Assembly (NCBI GenBank): GCA_905234645.1
Contig: CAJOIS010000022.1
Span: 1 to 64,000 of the forward strand
DNA from: an uncultured Bacteroidales bacterium
Lineage (GTDB): Bacteria; Bacteroidota; Bacteroidia; Bacteroidales; F082
Reading direction: 5' to 3'
Length of the DNA: 64,000 nucleotides
Shown here: piece by piece, positions 7,861 through 16,209 of the stretch
Layout: every line of letters starts with the position of its first letter
How positions within the stretch are numbered: the first letter of the stretch is position 1
The notes under the pieces: generated by a model
Told to the model about the DNA's origin: nothing
The model's database searches: none
The model's input: only the letters and a program-made list of their open reading frames with translations
Made by a program: the position numbers and the translations under genes

Positions 7861-8511
7861 ATGAACTTGATAGCCCCTTCCCTTCTCTCCGCCGACTTCC
7901 TGCATCTGGAAGACGACATCGAGATGGTCAACCGCAGCGAGGCCGACTGGTTCCACTGCGACGTGATGGACGGCCGCTTCGTGCCCAACATCTCCTTTGG
8001 CATACCCGTGGTGCAAGCCATCAAGAAGAAGGCCCAGAAACCCCTCGACGTCCACCTGATGATCGTGGAGCCCGAGAAATACTTTGAAGCTTTTGCCAAG
8101 GCTGGCGCCGACATCATCACCTTCCATTACGAAGCAAGCAAACACATCCACCGTGCCGTTCAGCAGATCAAGGCCCTTGGCATCCATGCTGGCGTGGTGC
8201 TTAACCCGCATACACCCGTTACCGTCTTGGAGGACATCCTCTGCGACTTAGACGTGGTGCTGCTCATGTCGGTCAACCCGGGCTTCGGCGGACAACAATT
8301 CATCGAACGCACATACGAAAAAATCCGCAAGTTGCGTTTGATGATCAATGAACAACACGCTTCAGCCCTCATCGAAGTGGATGGCGGCGTCAACACACAG
8401 AACGCCAAGGCCTTGTTTGAGGCCGGAGCGGATGTGCTGGTAGCGGGCAATGCGGTTTTCAAATCAGAGAATCCGATGGAGATAATTAGGGAGTTGAAGG
8501 CCTATGGCTAA
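7861..8511 (+). CDS. rpe: Ribulose-phosphate 3-epimerase
   Basis: At 216 aa it has the usual family length. It interconverts ribulose 5-phosphate and xylulose 5-phosphate in the pentose phosphate pathway in the cytosol. The TIM-barrel motifs are all visible: LLSADFLHLEDD at the start, DVMDGRFVPNISFG with metal-binding residues, VHLMI, NPGFGGQ for phosphate binding and EVDGGVN near the C-terminus. The ATG directly follows the heptad repeats. The last codons (GCC TAT GGC TAA) lie inside a dispersed palindromic repeat, so the C-terminal AYG and the stop may be repeat-derived. Confidence 0.97.
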   Translation: MNLIAPSLLSADFLHLEDDIEMVNRSEADWFHCDVMDGRFVPNISFGIPVVQAIKKKAQKPLDVHLMIVEPEKYFEAFAKAGADIITFHYEASKHIHRAVQQIKALGIHAGVVLNPHTPVTVLEDILCDLDVVLLMSVNPGFGGQQFIERTYEKIRKLRLMINEQHASALIEVDGGVNTQNAKALFEAGADVLVAGNAVFKSENPMEIIRELKAYG

Positions 8512-8602
8512 TAGTCTATGGCTGATGGCCCGCTTCAACAAAAGGCACGAAGTTCTCCACATGGGAAGAAGCAGGCCATAAGCCATGAGCCATAGACCAT
8601 AG
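8499..8602. repeat. Dispersed GCCTATGGC-type inverted repeat, copy 1
   Basis: The left arm (8499-8530) is built from CTATGGCT units and the right arm (8574-8602) from AGCCATAG units, with a 43-nt spacer. The arms are imperfect reverse complements. The left arm includes the rpe stop codon. Other copies are at 11391-11464 and 46412-46484. Confidence 0.75.
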
Positions 8603-8653
8603 TAAAACAAGAATCTTAAATCTTTAAATATTAAATCTTTAAATCAACCAACT

Positions 8654-10407
8654 ATGAGTAACGACATCCTGAAATTAAAGCCGCAAGGCATTTGGAAAGA
8701 GTTCAACGGCATCCTTGGTGTGCCGCGTCCGTCAAAGAAAGAAGCCAAAATGGTGGCTTATCTTGAGAAATGGGCGAAAGACCATAAAGTCAAGTACGTC
8801 AAGGAAGAATGTGGCAACATCATCATGAGCGTGCCCGCCACCAAGGGCATGGAAGACCGCGAGACCGTCATTCTGCAAGCCCACATGGACATGGTGTGCG
8901 AGAAGAACAGCGACAAGAAGCATGACTTCGAGAAAGACCCCATCGAGCCTGTCATCAAGGGCGAGTGGCTGTCGGCGCTGACGACGGCATCGGCGTGGCT
9001 GCAGCTCTGGCCGTCATCGCCGACCCGAAAGTGGAACACGGTCCGATCGAGTGCATCTTCACCGTTGACGAAGAGACGGGCCTCACTGGCGCCATGAAAC
9101 TCGACCCGAAGGACTTCACCGGCCGTATCCTCCTCAACCTCGACAGCGAGGACGAAGGCGAGATCTTCATCGGCTGCGCCGGTGGCATGGACACCATTAT
9201 TAAGGTGTGGTACGAGCTGGAGCCTGCTCCGGAAGACAGCACCGCCTACCGCATCACCGTGAGCGGCCTGAAAGGCGGCCACAGCGGCGACGACATCAAC
9301 AAGAACCTGGCCAACGCCAACAAGCTGCTGACCCGCATCCTGTGGCAGGCCACCACATGGTTCGACCTCGCACTCTACGACTTCCAAGGCGGCAACCTGC
9401 GTAACGCCATCGCCCGTGAAGCCACGGCTGTGGCCTTCATCCCGAACGACTGCGCGAAGGACTTCGAGCACTATGTTAAAGACATGGAGAAACACTTCAA
9501 GCAAGAGTACCAAGTCACTGAGCCTGGGCTGAAAGTCACGGCTGAAGTCGCCGAAGTGCAACCCGACGTCGTCATCGACGAGATGTCGCAGTTCAACCTG
9601 CTCAACGGTCTCTATGCCTGCCCGCACGGCGTCATCGCCATGTCGCAGACCATCCCGAACTTCGTGGAGACCTCGACCAACCTCGCCTCCTGCAAGAAGA
9701 AGGAAGGCTATTTCTTCATCCAGACCTCACAGCGCAGCTCCATCGAGTCGTCGAAACAAGACATCGCCGACATGGTGGAAGCCGTTTGGAGCCTCGCCAA
9801 CGCCGACGTGGAACACACCGACGGCTACCCGGGCTGGGCACCCAACCCCGACAGCGCCATCTTGGACATCGCCGTGAACTGCTACAAGAAACGCTTCAAG
9901 AAAGATCCTAAGGTCAGAGCCATCCACGCTGGACTGGAATGCGGCCTCATCGGCGACAAGATTCCGGGCATGGACATGATCAGCTTCGGTCCCACCCTGC
10001 GCGGTGTGCACTCACCCGACGAGCGTTGCGAAATCAAGACCGTCCAGATGTTCTGGGACTTCATGTGTGACATTCTGAAGAATGCACCTAAGGCTGGTGT
10101 CACCAAGAAGGCTGATCCTGCTAAAAAAGCCGTTGCCAAGAAAGCTCCCGCAAAGAAAGCGGCTGCCAAAAAGGCCCCTGCAAAGAAAGCTGCCGCAAAG
10201 AAAGTGACTGCTGAGAAAGCACCTGCTGAGAAGAAGGCACCTGCTGCAAAGAAAGCTACGGCAAAGAAGGCTGCGCGCACGAAAGCACCTGCCCATAAGT
10301 CTCAAGCCAAGAAAGCCGTTGGCAGCAAGAAGACTGCTTCAGTACAGAAAGCCGCTGTCAGCAGAGCCACGGTCAAGAAGACCACGGTCAGAAAAGGCAA
10401 GAAATAA
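8654..10407 (+). pseudogene. pepD: Aminoacyl-histidine dipeptidase (PepD, M20 family) with internal frameshift and H1-like tail
   Basis: Two ORFs (8654-9097 and 8965-10407) together make one M20-family dipeptidase, a zinc enzyme that cleaves Xaa-His and other dipeptides. The first part has KPQGIWKEFNGIL and LQAHMDMVCEKN with the metal-binding His; the second has GADDGIGVAAALAVI, DEETGLTGA and GLKGGHSGDDIN. At about 8973 the reading frame jumps. Family proteins read roughly WLxADGTTLGADDGIG, whereas here WLS joins out of frame to GADDGIG, matching loss of about 19 bp between TCGGC direct repeats. This may be a real mutation or an assembly error. The last ~95 residues are a Lys/Ala-rich tail (AKKAPAKKAAAKK) like histone H1 or HU tails, which M20 dipeptidases normally lack. 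Confidence 0.85.
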
Positions 10408-10425
10408 GGCTTGACGCTTAAGATG

Positions 10426-10455
10426 AAAAAAGTCCGCCAATCGGCGGACTTTTTT
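10426..10455. terminator. Bidirectional terminator between pepD and the esterase gene
   Basis: AAAAAAGTCCGCC-aatc-GGCGGACTTTTTT is a strong symmetric hairpin with a T-tract on both strands, between convergent genes. Confidence 0.9.
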
Positions 10456-10458
10456 GTT

Positions 10459-11376
10459 TTACTTGTACAAATCCTTCGGCGTGTACATGTCGTATGGCGG
10501 CATGGTGGCCGGGTCAAGATTATTGTAGGTGCCGTCCACCTGAATCCTCTCCTTATTATAGATGTAATGGCGACAGAACCAAAGCAGGTCATCGACAGTA
10601 TACGGACCGCCAACGGCTACGCTATGCCCATATCCTTCAAAACGACGGGCAAAATAGGGATAGTCGAATTTCTCGAAACGGTCCACCAGGGCATCCGTGC
10701 CGAAGAAACCTAACTTGAAGAATTTGATCTGTTTATAAGGCACCAGCCTATCCGCCGTGCCATGGTACATCATCGTCGGAGCAGGGGCATGGTTGCGGTA
10801 TTGCACCTTGCCTTCGTGCGAGAAGATGGCACCAGCGTAGCTCACCACACCCGCCAAATGGAAGTCCTCAGGCAAGATGTCGGAGTTAAGGAAACCATTA
10901 CACAAGACATAATCCGTCTGCAAAGAGGTGATGGCTCCTGCACTGGAACCAATCATCACGATATAGTCTTTGTTCACCTTCAGCTCCTTGGAATGGTCAA
11001 GAAGATAGGCGATCGCCGAGATGGCATCTTCCGTAGCCCAATTGATAGCATTCTCCAAAGGCTCGGAATGGGTGATGCTGAGGTTTTTGACGCCCTTCAA
11101 ACCCAAACGGTAATCTATGGCTGCCACCTGGAAGCCTTCATCCACCAGCTGCTTGAAATAGGCCTTCTCAAAGTCGCCATCGCGATGGCCGCCGATGAAG
11201 CCGCCACCAAAGACATAGACCACGCATATCGTGCTGTCGTGCACTTGTGCAGGTGTATAGAAATCGAGGTAAAGCTTCAGGGTGTCCCGCTCGGCGTATT
11301 GGTAAGTCTGCATCTCTTGCGCAATGGACGCGATGCCCGCAAAGAGGAGTGCTAAGAATAGTGTTAGTTTTTTCAT
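10459..11376 (-). CDS. Secreted alpha/beta hydrolase (esterase/lipase-like)
   Basis: The ORF track begins at 11394, but the start at 11376 gives a clean signal peptide (MKKLTLFLALLFAGIASIAQ), so a ~305-aa precursor is preferred. The mature part has an oxyanion-hole stretch VYVFGGGFIGG, the nucleophile elbow IGSSAGA (G-S-S-A-G) and a late GYGHSVAV with the likely catalytic His. This layout fits carboxylesterase or BD-FAE-type hydrolases; the substrate is unknown, with acyl or acetyl groups on polysaccharides as a possibility. It ends at a shared terminator. A GCCATAGGC-type repeat separates it from the upstream lpxD-like gene on the same strand. Confidence 0.8.
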   Translation of the reverse strand: MKKLTLFLALLFAGIASIAQEMQTYQYAERDTLKLYLDFYTPAQVHDSTICVVYVFGGGFIGGHRDGDFEKAYFKQLVDEGFQVAAIDYRLGLKGVKNLSITHSEPLENAINWATEDAISAIAYLLDHSKELKVNKDYIVMIGSSAGAITSLQTDYVLCNGFLNSDILPEDFHLAGVVSYAGAIFSHEGKVQYRNHAPAPTMMYHGTADRLVPYKQIKFFKLGFFGTDALVDRFEKFDYPYFARRFEGYGHSVAVGGPYTVDDLLWFCRHYIYNKERIQVDGTYNNLDPATMPPYDMYTPKDLYK

Positions 11377-11390
11377 GTTCTTTATTATTG

Positions 11391-11464
11391 CCAATGGCCT
11401 ATAGCCTATGGCTTATGGCTTGCTTCCAGTAGAGCCAAGCCATAGGCCATTTGCCATCAGCCAT
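11391..11464. repeat. Dispersed GCCTATGGC-type inverted repeat, copy 2
   Basis: The left arm holds GGCCTATAGCCTATGGCTTA and the right arm AGCCATAGGCCATTTGCCAT, with a short spacer. It fills the gap between the lpxD stop at 11467 and the esterase gene. Confidence 0.75.
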
Positions 11465-11466
11465 CG

Positions 11467-12408
11467 TTATGATTGATGTGTTTTATAGTATTCCTTAAAG
11501 AAGTCCGGCAGCGAACGCAAGGCAGCCTGTTCGCGCCATTGCTTTCGCACCTCTTGGGCCGGCACGCCAAAGACGGCCTTGCCCGGCTCGATGTTCTTGT
11601 CAACGGCAGAAGTAGCCAAGACGACCGCGCCCGTGCCAATGACCAAGTCCTTGTTGATACACACACGACCCCAGAGGATGACGTCGTCCTCGATGCGCGT
11701 CACACCTGCGATGGCGGCATGGGCACCAATGAGGCAATTGTGGCCGATATAGCTGTCGTGGCCAATCTGACAGTGGTTGTCGAGCTTGGTACCACTCTCG
11801 ATGATGGTATCAGAGGTGACGCCGCGGTCGATGCTGCAGAGGGCACCGATCTCCACATCGTCGGCAATGACCACGCGGCCGAAGGACTCGAACTTCTTGA
11901 AGCCTTCGTTGCGCCGCTGGAAATAATAGCCGTCGGCCCCGATGACGCTGCCCGAGTGAATGATGACGTTGTCACCAATCACGCAGTGGTCATATATGGT
12001 CACATTGGGATGGATGAGGCAGTTCTTCCCGATGACGGTATGATGTCCGACAAATGCCCCTGGCATGATGAGTGTCCCCTCACCTATTTCAGCAGAGTCG
12101 CTGATAGGCTGTGTCTGAGGCTCGAAGGGGCGGAAATGCCGCATGATGCGCAAGAAAGCATCAAATGGGTCGGCATGCAGCAGCAGCGCCTTGCCTTCGG
12201 GACAGACCACTTCCTTGTTGATAAGCACTACCGTGGCCGCCGAGTTCAGCGCCTTGGCGTAGTACTTCGGGTGATCGACGAAAGTGATGTCGCCCACCTC
12301 CACCTTGTGGATTTCGTTAAGACCAGTAATGGGAAAGTTGGCAGGTCCAACATATTTGGCGCCAATGAGTTCCGCGATAGTCTTCAGGGTAGTCTTTTGT
12401 ATTTTCAT
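11467..12408 (-). CDS. lpxD: LpxD-type UDP-3-O-acylglucosamine N-acyltransferase
   Basis: The protein is 313 aa. An N-terminal LpxD-like domain is followed from about residue 100 by hexapeptide repeats of the left-handed beta-helix type (IGEGTLIMPGAFVGHHTVIG and onward). LpxD adds the N-linked hydroxyacyl chain in lipid A synthesis. The NHCQIGHDSYIGHNCLIGA segment corresponds to the catalytic-His region of the family. At 313 aa it is slightly shorter than typical LpxD, so it may be the short LpxD-like paralogue and not the main enzyme. It has its own TATTTTTGC promoter box. Confidence 0.88.
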   Translation of the reverse strand: MKIQKTTLKTIAELIGAKYVGPANFPITGLNEIHKVEVGDITFVDHPKYYAKALNSAATVVLINKEVVCPEGKALLLHADPFDAFLRIMRHFRPFEPQTQPISDSAEIGEGTLIMPGAFVGHHTVIGKNCLIHPNVTIYDHCVIGDNVIIHSGSVIGADGYYFQRRNEGFKKFESFGRVVIADDVEIGALCSIDRGVTSDTIIESGTKLDNHCQIGHDSYIGHNCLIGAHAAIAGVTRIEDDVILWGRVCINKDLVIGTGAVVLATSAVDKNIEPGKAVFGVPAQEVRKQWREQAALRSLPDFFKEYYKTHQS

Positions 12409-12432
12409 CGGAAATGCAATTATGATAAAGAT

Positions 12433-12441
12433 GCAAAAATA
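12433..12441 (-). promoter_or_regulatory. lpxD promoter -7 box TATTTTTGC
   Basis: TATTTTTGC on the minus strand lies 24 bp upstream of the lpxD start. Confidence 0.6.
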
Positions 12442-12458
12442 GGATTTTTTTGAAAAAC

Positions 12459-12493
12459 AAAAAAAAGCGCAGAAGAATTTTCCTCTGCGCTTT
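12459..12493 (-). terminator. Terminator after efp
   Basis: AAAGCGCAG / CTGCGCTTT form a 9-bp stem. On the minus strand it is followed by eight T, directly downstream of efp. Confidence 0.85.
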
Positions 12494-12511
12494 CCTTATA
12501 AGATTGCCCGA

Positions 12512-13075
12512 TTAGGCCTTCACACGTTCGCAGTACTCGCCCGTGCGGGTGTCGACGCGAATCATGTCGTCGGTGTTGATGAACAACGGCACGCGCACCA
12601 TAGCACCCGTCTCAACGGTAGCTTCCTTCAGCGCGTTGGTGGCGGTGTTACCCTTCTCACCAGGCTCGGTGTAAGTCACTTGGAGGACGGTCTTCACCGG
12701 CATTTCGGCGAAGAGTATGGTCTCGGTGCTGGCATCGACGACGACGTCAACAATATCGTTTTCCTTCATGAACTTCACGCCCGTGATATTGTCACCGGCA
12801 ATCGGGATCTGTTCGTATGTCTCGGTGTGCATGAAGATATAGTCCTCACCTTCCTTGTAGAGGTACTGATAGGGACGGTGCTCAACGCGGACATCCTCCA
12901 GCTTCACGCCGATGTCGAAACGCTTCTCCAAAACGTTACCGCTCAGCACGTCCTTCAGTTTGATACGCATGATAGTGTTGCCCTTGCCAGGCTTAACATG
13001 TTGGAAGTCAATGCAGAAATAAATCTTTCCATCCAGACGGACTGCGCTTCCAATCTTAACATCTTGACTTAACAT
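12512..13075 (-). CDS. efp: Translation elongation factor P
   Basis: The ORF track extends to 13177, but the ATG at 13075 (MLSQDVKIGSAV) gives the standard ~187-aa EF-P and lies downstream of a promoter box; the extra N-terminus has no family counterpart. EF-P binds ribosomes stalled at polyproline and stimulates peptide bond formation. The three-domain layout is intact. The loop QHVKPGKGNTIMRIK carries the conserved Lys (in PGKG) that is the modification site in many species, and the C-terminal domain ends RVDTRTGEYCERV. Transcription is monocistronic, from a TATCTTTGC box. Confidence 0.97.
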   Translation of the reverse strand: MLSQDVKIGSAVRLDGKIYFCIDFQHVKPGKGNTIMRIKLKDVLSGNVLEKRFDIGVKLEDVRVEHRPYQYLYKEGEDYIFMHTETYEQIPIAGDNITGVKFMKENDIVDVVVDASTETILFAEMPVKTVLQVTYTEPGEKGNTATNALKEATVETGAMVRVPLFINTDDMIRVDTRTGEYCERVKA

Positions 13076-13113
13076 AGTATGATTCTTTAAGATTAAATAT
13101 TTGATTTGAAGCG

Positions 13114-13122
13114 GCAAAGATA
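13114..13122 (-). promoter_or_regulatory. efp promoter -7 box TATCTTTGC
   Basis: TATCTTTGC on the minus strand, 38 bp before the efp ATG. It supports the start at 13075. Confidence 0.65.
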
Positions 13123-13163
13123 CAAAAAAAATGTTTTTACGGACATTGCAAAGCAAAAAATCG

Positions 13164-13171
13164 TACCTTTG
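13164..13171 (+). promoter_or_regulatory. -7 box TACCTTTG for the S9 peptidase
   Basis: TACCTTTG lies 25 bp before the ATG, divergent from the efp promoter. An ATTG about 15 bp upstream could be a weak -33 element. Confidence 0.5.
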
Positions 13172-13196
13172 AGCCAAATTTCAAATCCAATCAGAC

Positions 13197-15293
13197 ATGA
13201 GAAAAATCAACTTACTATTGTTAGCCATGATCACATGTTCAATCGTATCGTGCAACTCACAAAAGCCTGAAAAAGAGCCCAAAGGCAAGGACAAAATCGG
13301 CCCGAAAGAGCTCACCCTTCAGTCGGACATCATGACGCCCGAAGTGCTGTGGGCCATGGGTCGCATCGGCGAATACAGCCTCTCGCCCGACCATTCGCAG
13401 ATTGTCTACAACGTCACCTACTACAGCGTTGAAGAGAACCGCAGTGGTTCAACCTTGTATATCATGAACGCCGACGGCAGCGACAACGAGGTATTGGTCG
13501 AGAGCAACGACAGCCAATACAGCCCACAATGGCGTCCCGACGGCAAGAAGATCGGTTTCCTCGCCGCCAAGGACGACGTTATGCAACTCTGGGAAGTAAA
13601 TCCCGATGGGACGGGCTTGCAATGCGTCAGCAATGAAGCCGACGACATCAACGGCTTCCTCTACTCACCCGACTGCAACCAGGTGCTCTTCACCAAGGAA
13701 GTGAAGCTGAAAGAGACCGTGGCCGACATCTACCCTGACCTTGACAAATCGTCGGGCCGCATCAACAACGACCTGATGTACCGCCACTGGGACCAATGGG
13801 TCGACACTTACGGTCACATCTTCGTGGGTAACTTCAGCAATGGCAAGATCGAGAACGCCTTCGACGCCATGCAAGGCGAGCAATGGGAAGCCCCCGTGCG
13901 TCCCTTCGGCGGCATGGAGCAGGTGCAGTGGCTGCCTGACGGACAGAGCTTCGTTTACTGCTGCCGCAAGAAAGTTGGCAAGGACTACGCCCTTTCCACC
14001 AACACCGACATCTACCAGTACATCATTCAAAGCGGCGAGTGCAAGAACCTCACCGAAGGCATGATGGGCTACGACCTCAATCCCGTCATTTCGCCCGACG
14101 GCCGATACATGGCATGGGAGAGCATGGAACGCGACGGCTATGAGAGCGACAAGCAACGCATCTTCGTGATGGATCTCCTTCTCGGCGAGAAGACAGACTA
14201 CACCGCCAAGTTCGACCAATGCTGCACAGGCTTCAGCTGGGCCGATGACAGCAAGACCCTCTATTTCCTCAGCGACGCCTATGCCACCGACCAGATCTAC
14301 GCTCTCAACATCGAAAACGGCGAAATCAAGAAGTTGACGACGGGCAAGCACAACTACATCTCCGTGCAGTTCAACGGCGACAATCTCATCGCTGGCCGTC
14401 AGTCGATGAGCCACCCGACGGAGTTGTTTAGTGTCAGCCCCACCACGGGCGAGGCCACACAGATTACGCACATCAACGACAACATCTTCGCACAACTCAC
14501 CATGGGTGAGGTCAAAGAGCGTTGGATCAAGACCACCGACGGCAAGCAGATGCTCACCTGGGTCATCTATCCACCCCACTTCGACGAAAGCAAGCAATAT
14601 CCTGCCCTACTCTATTGCGAGGGCGGACCGCAGAGCACCGTGAGCCAGTTCTGGTCGTACCGTTGGAACTTCCAGATGATGGCCGCCAACGACTACATTA
14701 TCGTCGCCCCCAACCGTCGCGGCCTGCCCGGCTTCGGTCAGGAATGGCTTGAAGAAATCAGCGGCGACTATGGCGGACAGTGCATGAAGGACTACCTCAG
14801 TGCCATCGACGAGGTCAGCAAGGAACCGTACATCGACGAGGATCGTCTCGGCGCCGTGGGCGCCAGCTTCGGCGGCTTCAGCGTGTACTGGCTGGCAGGT
14901 CACCACGAAGGTCGCTTCAAGGCCCTCATCGCCCACGACGGCATGTTCAACCTCGAAGCACAATATCTGGAGACCGAAGAGATGTGGTTCGTGAATTGGG
15001 ACCTCGGCGGCCCATACTGGCAGTGGAACGACGCCACCGTGCGCAAGACCTACGCCAACTCGCCCCACCTCTTCGTCGACAAATGGACCGCACCCATCCT
15101 CGTCATCCACGGCGGCCTCGACTACCGCATCTGCTTCACGCAAGGCATGCAGGCCTACAACGCCGCCATCCTGCGTGGCATTGATGCAGAATTCCTCTAT
15201 TTCCCCGACGAAAACCATTGGGTCCTGAAGCCGCAGAACGGTATCCTGTGGCAACGCAGGTTCTACAACTGGCTGGATAAATACCTTAAATAA
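13197..15293 (+). CDS. S9-family prolyl oligopeptidase-type lipoprotein peptidase
   Basis: The 698-aa protein has a lipoprotein signal (MRKINLLLLAMITCSIVSCN, lipobox SC), so it is probably anchored at the outer or inner membrane facing the periplasm. Residues ~50-430 form a beta-propeller with TolB-like repeats (SPQWRPDGKKIGF, NPVISPDGRYMAWES). The C-terminal alpha/beta hydrolase domain carries GASFGGFS with Ser557 as nucleophile, and the late HGGLDYRI and DENHWVLKP segments hold the likely Asp and His. This matches DPP IV/acylaminoacyl-peptidase-like S9 enzymes of Bacteroidota, which degrade oligopeptides. Confidence 0.93.
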   Translation: MRKINLLLLAMITCSIVSCNSQKPEKEPKGKDKIGPKELTLQSDIMTPEVLWAMGRIGEYSLSPDHSQIVYNVTYYSVEENRSGSTLYIMNADGSDNEVLVESNDSQYSPQWRPDGKKIGFLAAKDDVMQLWEVNPDGTGLQCVSNEADDINGFLYSPDCNQVLFTKEVKLKETVADIYPDLDKSSGRINNDLMYRHWDQWVDTYGHIFVGNFSNGKIENAFDAMQGEQWEAPVRPFGGMEQVQWLPDGQSFVYCCRKKVGKDYALSTNTDIYQYIIQSGECKNLTEGMMGYDLNPVISPDGRYMAWESMERDGYESDKQRIFVMDLLLGEKTDYTAKFDQCCTGFSWADDSKTLYFLSDAYATDQIYALNIENGEIKKLTTGKHNYISVQFNGDNLIAGRQSMSHPTELFSVSPTTGEATQITHINDNIFAQLTMGEVKERWIKTTDGKQMLTWVIYPPHFDESKQYPALLYCEGGPQSTVSQFWSYRWNFQMMAANDYIIVAPNRRGLPGFGQEWLEEISGDYGGQCMKDYLSAIDEVSKEPYIDEDRLGAVGASFGGFSVYWLAGHHEGRFKALIAHDGMFNLEAQYLETEEMWFVNWDLGGPYWQWNDATVRKTYANSPHLFVDKWTAPILVIHGGLDYRICFTQGMQAYNAAILRGIDAEFLYFPDENHWVLKPQNGILWQRRFYNWLDKYLK

Positions 15294-15297
15294 CAAT

Positions 15298-15379
15298 AAT
15301 TCGGAATGCAGAATTCGGAATGCGGAATGTTACCTCATGCAGGCACATTCCGCATTCTTAATTCATAATTCCGCATTCC
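15298..15379. repeat. Dispersed GGAATGC-type inverted repeat, copy 1
   Basis: The left arm (15298-15330) repeats AATTCGGAATGC and the right arm (15345-15379) repeats ATTCCGCATTC. The right arm overlaps the end of rlmB and encodes its last residues and stop. A related stretch lies at 34807-34830. Confidence 0.75.
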
Positions 15380-16115
15380 TTTGCCTCACCACCTCGAAGC
15401 ATACAATTCCCGTGGCCACGGAGACATTCAATGAATCGATGTCGCCGGGCATAGGAATCATTAAGTGCTCGTCAAGGCGTTTCATGTAGGCGGGGCTGAT
15501 GCCGTCCTCCTCGGAGCCCATCATCACGCAGAGCGGACCGGTGAGGTCGGCCTTCCAGAAGCTATCGTGTGCCTTCTCGGTGAAACCCACTACGCGCAGG
15601 CCGCTGGCCTTCAGGAAGTCGATGGCATCCTTCAAGTTCTCCACGCGGCACACGTTGATCAAAGACAAGGCTCCTGCCGAGGTCTTCATGGCGTCGCCGT
15701 TGATAAGCGCCGAGCCATGGTTGGGGATGACGATGGCATCCACGCCTGCAGCGTAGGCTGTGCGGGCGATGGCGCCGAAGTTACGGACATCGGTCACACG
15801 GTCGAGCATGAGGACGAAGGGGTCGCGCCCATCCTCGAAGATGGCAGAAACCACATTCTCCAAAGGCTGGTATTCTATCGGGCAGATGAAGGCCACCACA
15901 CCCTGGTGGTTCTTGCGCGTCAGGCGGTTCATCTTCTCAATCGGCACAAACTGTACGGGCACGCCATTGGCACGGCAAGTGTTGGCTATCTCCGCAATCT
16001 CGGGCGAGCGCGTGCCGCCTTGGATATAGACCTTTTCGATTTCCTTCTGCGAACGGATCAGCTCAAGCACGGGATGGACGCCGAACACCATATTATTTTT
16101 ATAGCTGTCTTCCAT
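15363..16115 (-). CDS. rlmB: 23S rRNA (guanosine-2'-O)-methyltransferase, SpoU/TrmH family
   Basis: The protein is 250 aa. An N-terminal substrate-binding domain (VFGVHPVLELIRSQKEIEKVYI) precedes the SPOUT knot with LDRVTDVRNFGAIARTA, MMGSEEDGISPAY and IPMPGDIDSLNVSVATGI, the three family motifs. RlmB methylates the 2'-O of G2251 in the 23S rRNA peptidyl transferase region using SAM. The C-terminal NAEL and stop codon are encoded by the GGAATGC repeat. It is transcribed from its own TATTTTTGC box, divergently from the TonB-like gene. Confidence 0.93.
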   Translation of the reverse strand: MEDSYKNNMVFGVHPVLELIRSQKEIEKVYIQGGTRSPEIAEIANTCRANGVPVQFVPIEKMNRLTRKNHQGVVAFICPIEYQPLENVVSAIFEDGRDPFVLMLDRVTDVRNFGAIARTAYAAGVDAIVIPNHGSALINGDAMKTSAGALSLINVCRVENLKDAIDFLKASGLRVVGFTEKAHDSFWKADLTGPLCVMMGSEEDGISPAYMKRLDEHLMIPMPGDIDSLNVSVATGIVCFEVVRQRNAEL

Positions 16116-16130
16116 TGGTCTGATTTTTGT

Positions 16131-16139
16131 GCAAAAATA
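16131..16139 (-). promoter_or_regulatory. rlmB promoter -7 box TATTTTTGC
   Basis: Minus-strand TATTTTTGC, 15 bp before the rlmB start. Confidence 0.6.
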
Positions 16140-16181
16140 GGAATTATGTTGAATCGTTGAGTGTTGAATTGTTTAATTGTT

Positions 16182-16190
16182 TACTTTTGC
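16182..16190 (+). promoter_or_regulatory. -7 box TACTTTTGC for the TonB-like gene
   Basis: TACTTTTGC lies 19 bp before the ATG at 16210. The DNA upstream (16143-16180) is built of imperfect GTTGAATTG/TTTAATTGTT repeats. Confidence 0.6.
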
Positions 16191-16209
16191 GACATAAAAG
16201 AATAATACC

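Noticed and set aside
9882-10280. 132-aa Ala/Phe-rich ORF on the minus strand resembling a membrane protein
   Set aside because: It is the reverse complement of the Lys/Ala tail of pepD, so the hydrophobic pattern is an artefact.
11473-12453. 326-aa ORF on the plus strand
   Set aside because: It is antisense to the lpxD gene and extends over its promoter.
13076-13177. N-terminal extension of EF-P
   Set aside because: The extension covers the promoter and would give a 221-aa protein; EF-P is ~187 aa from the inner ATG.
13665-14597. 310-aa ORF on the minus strand
   Set aside because: Shadow of the S9 peptidase gene with low-complexity translation.
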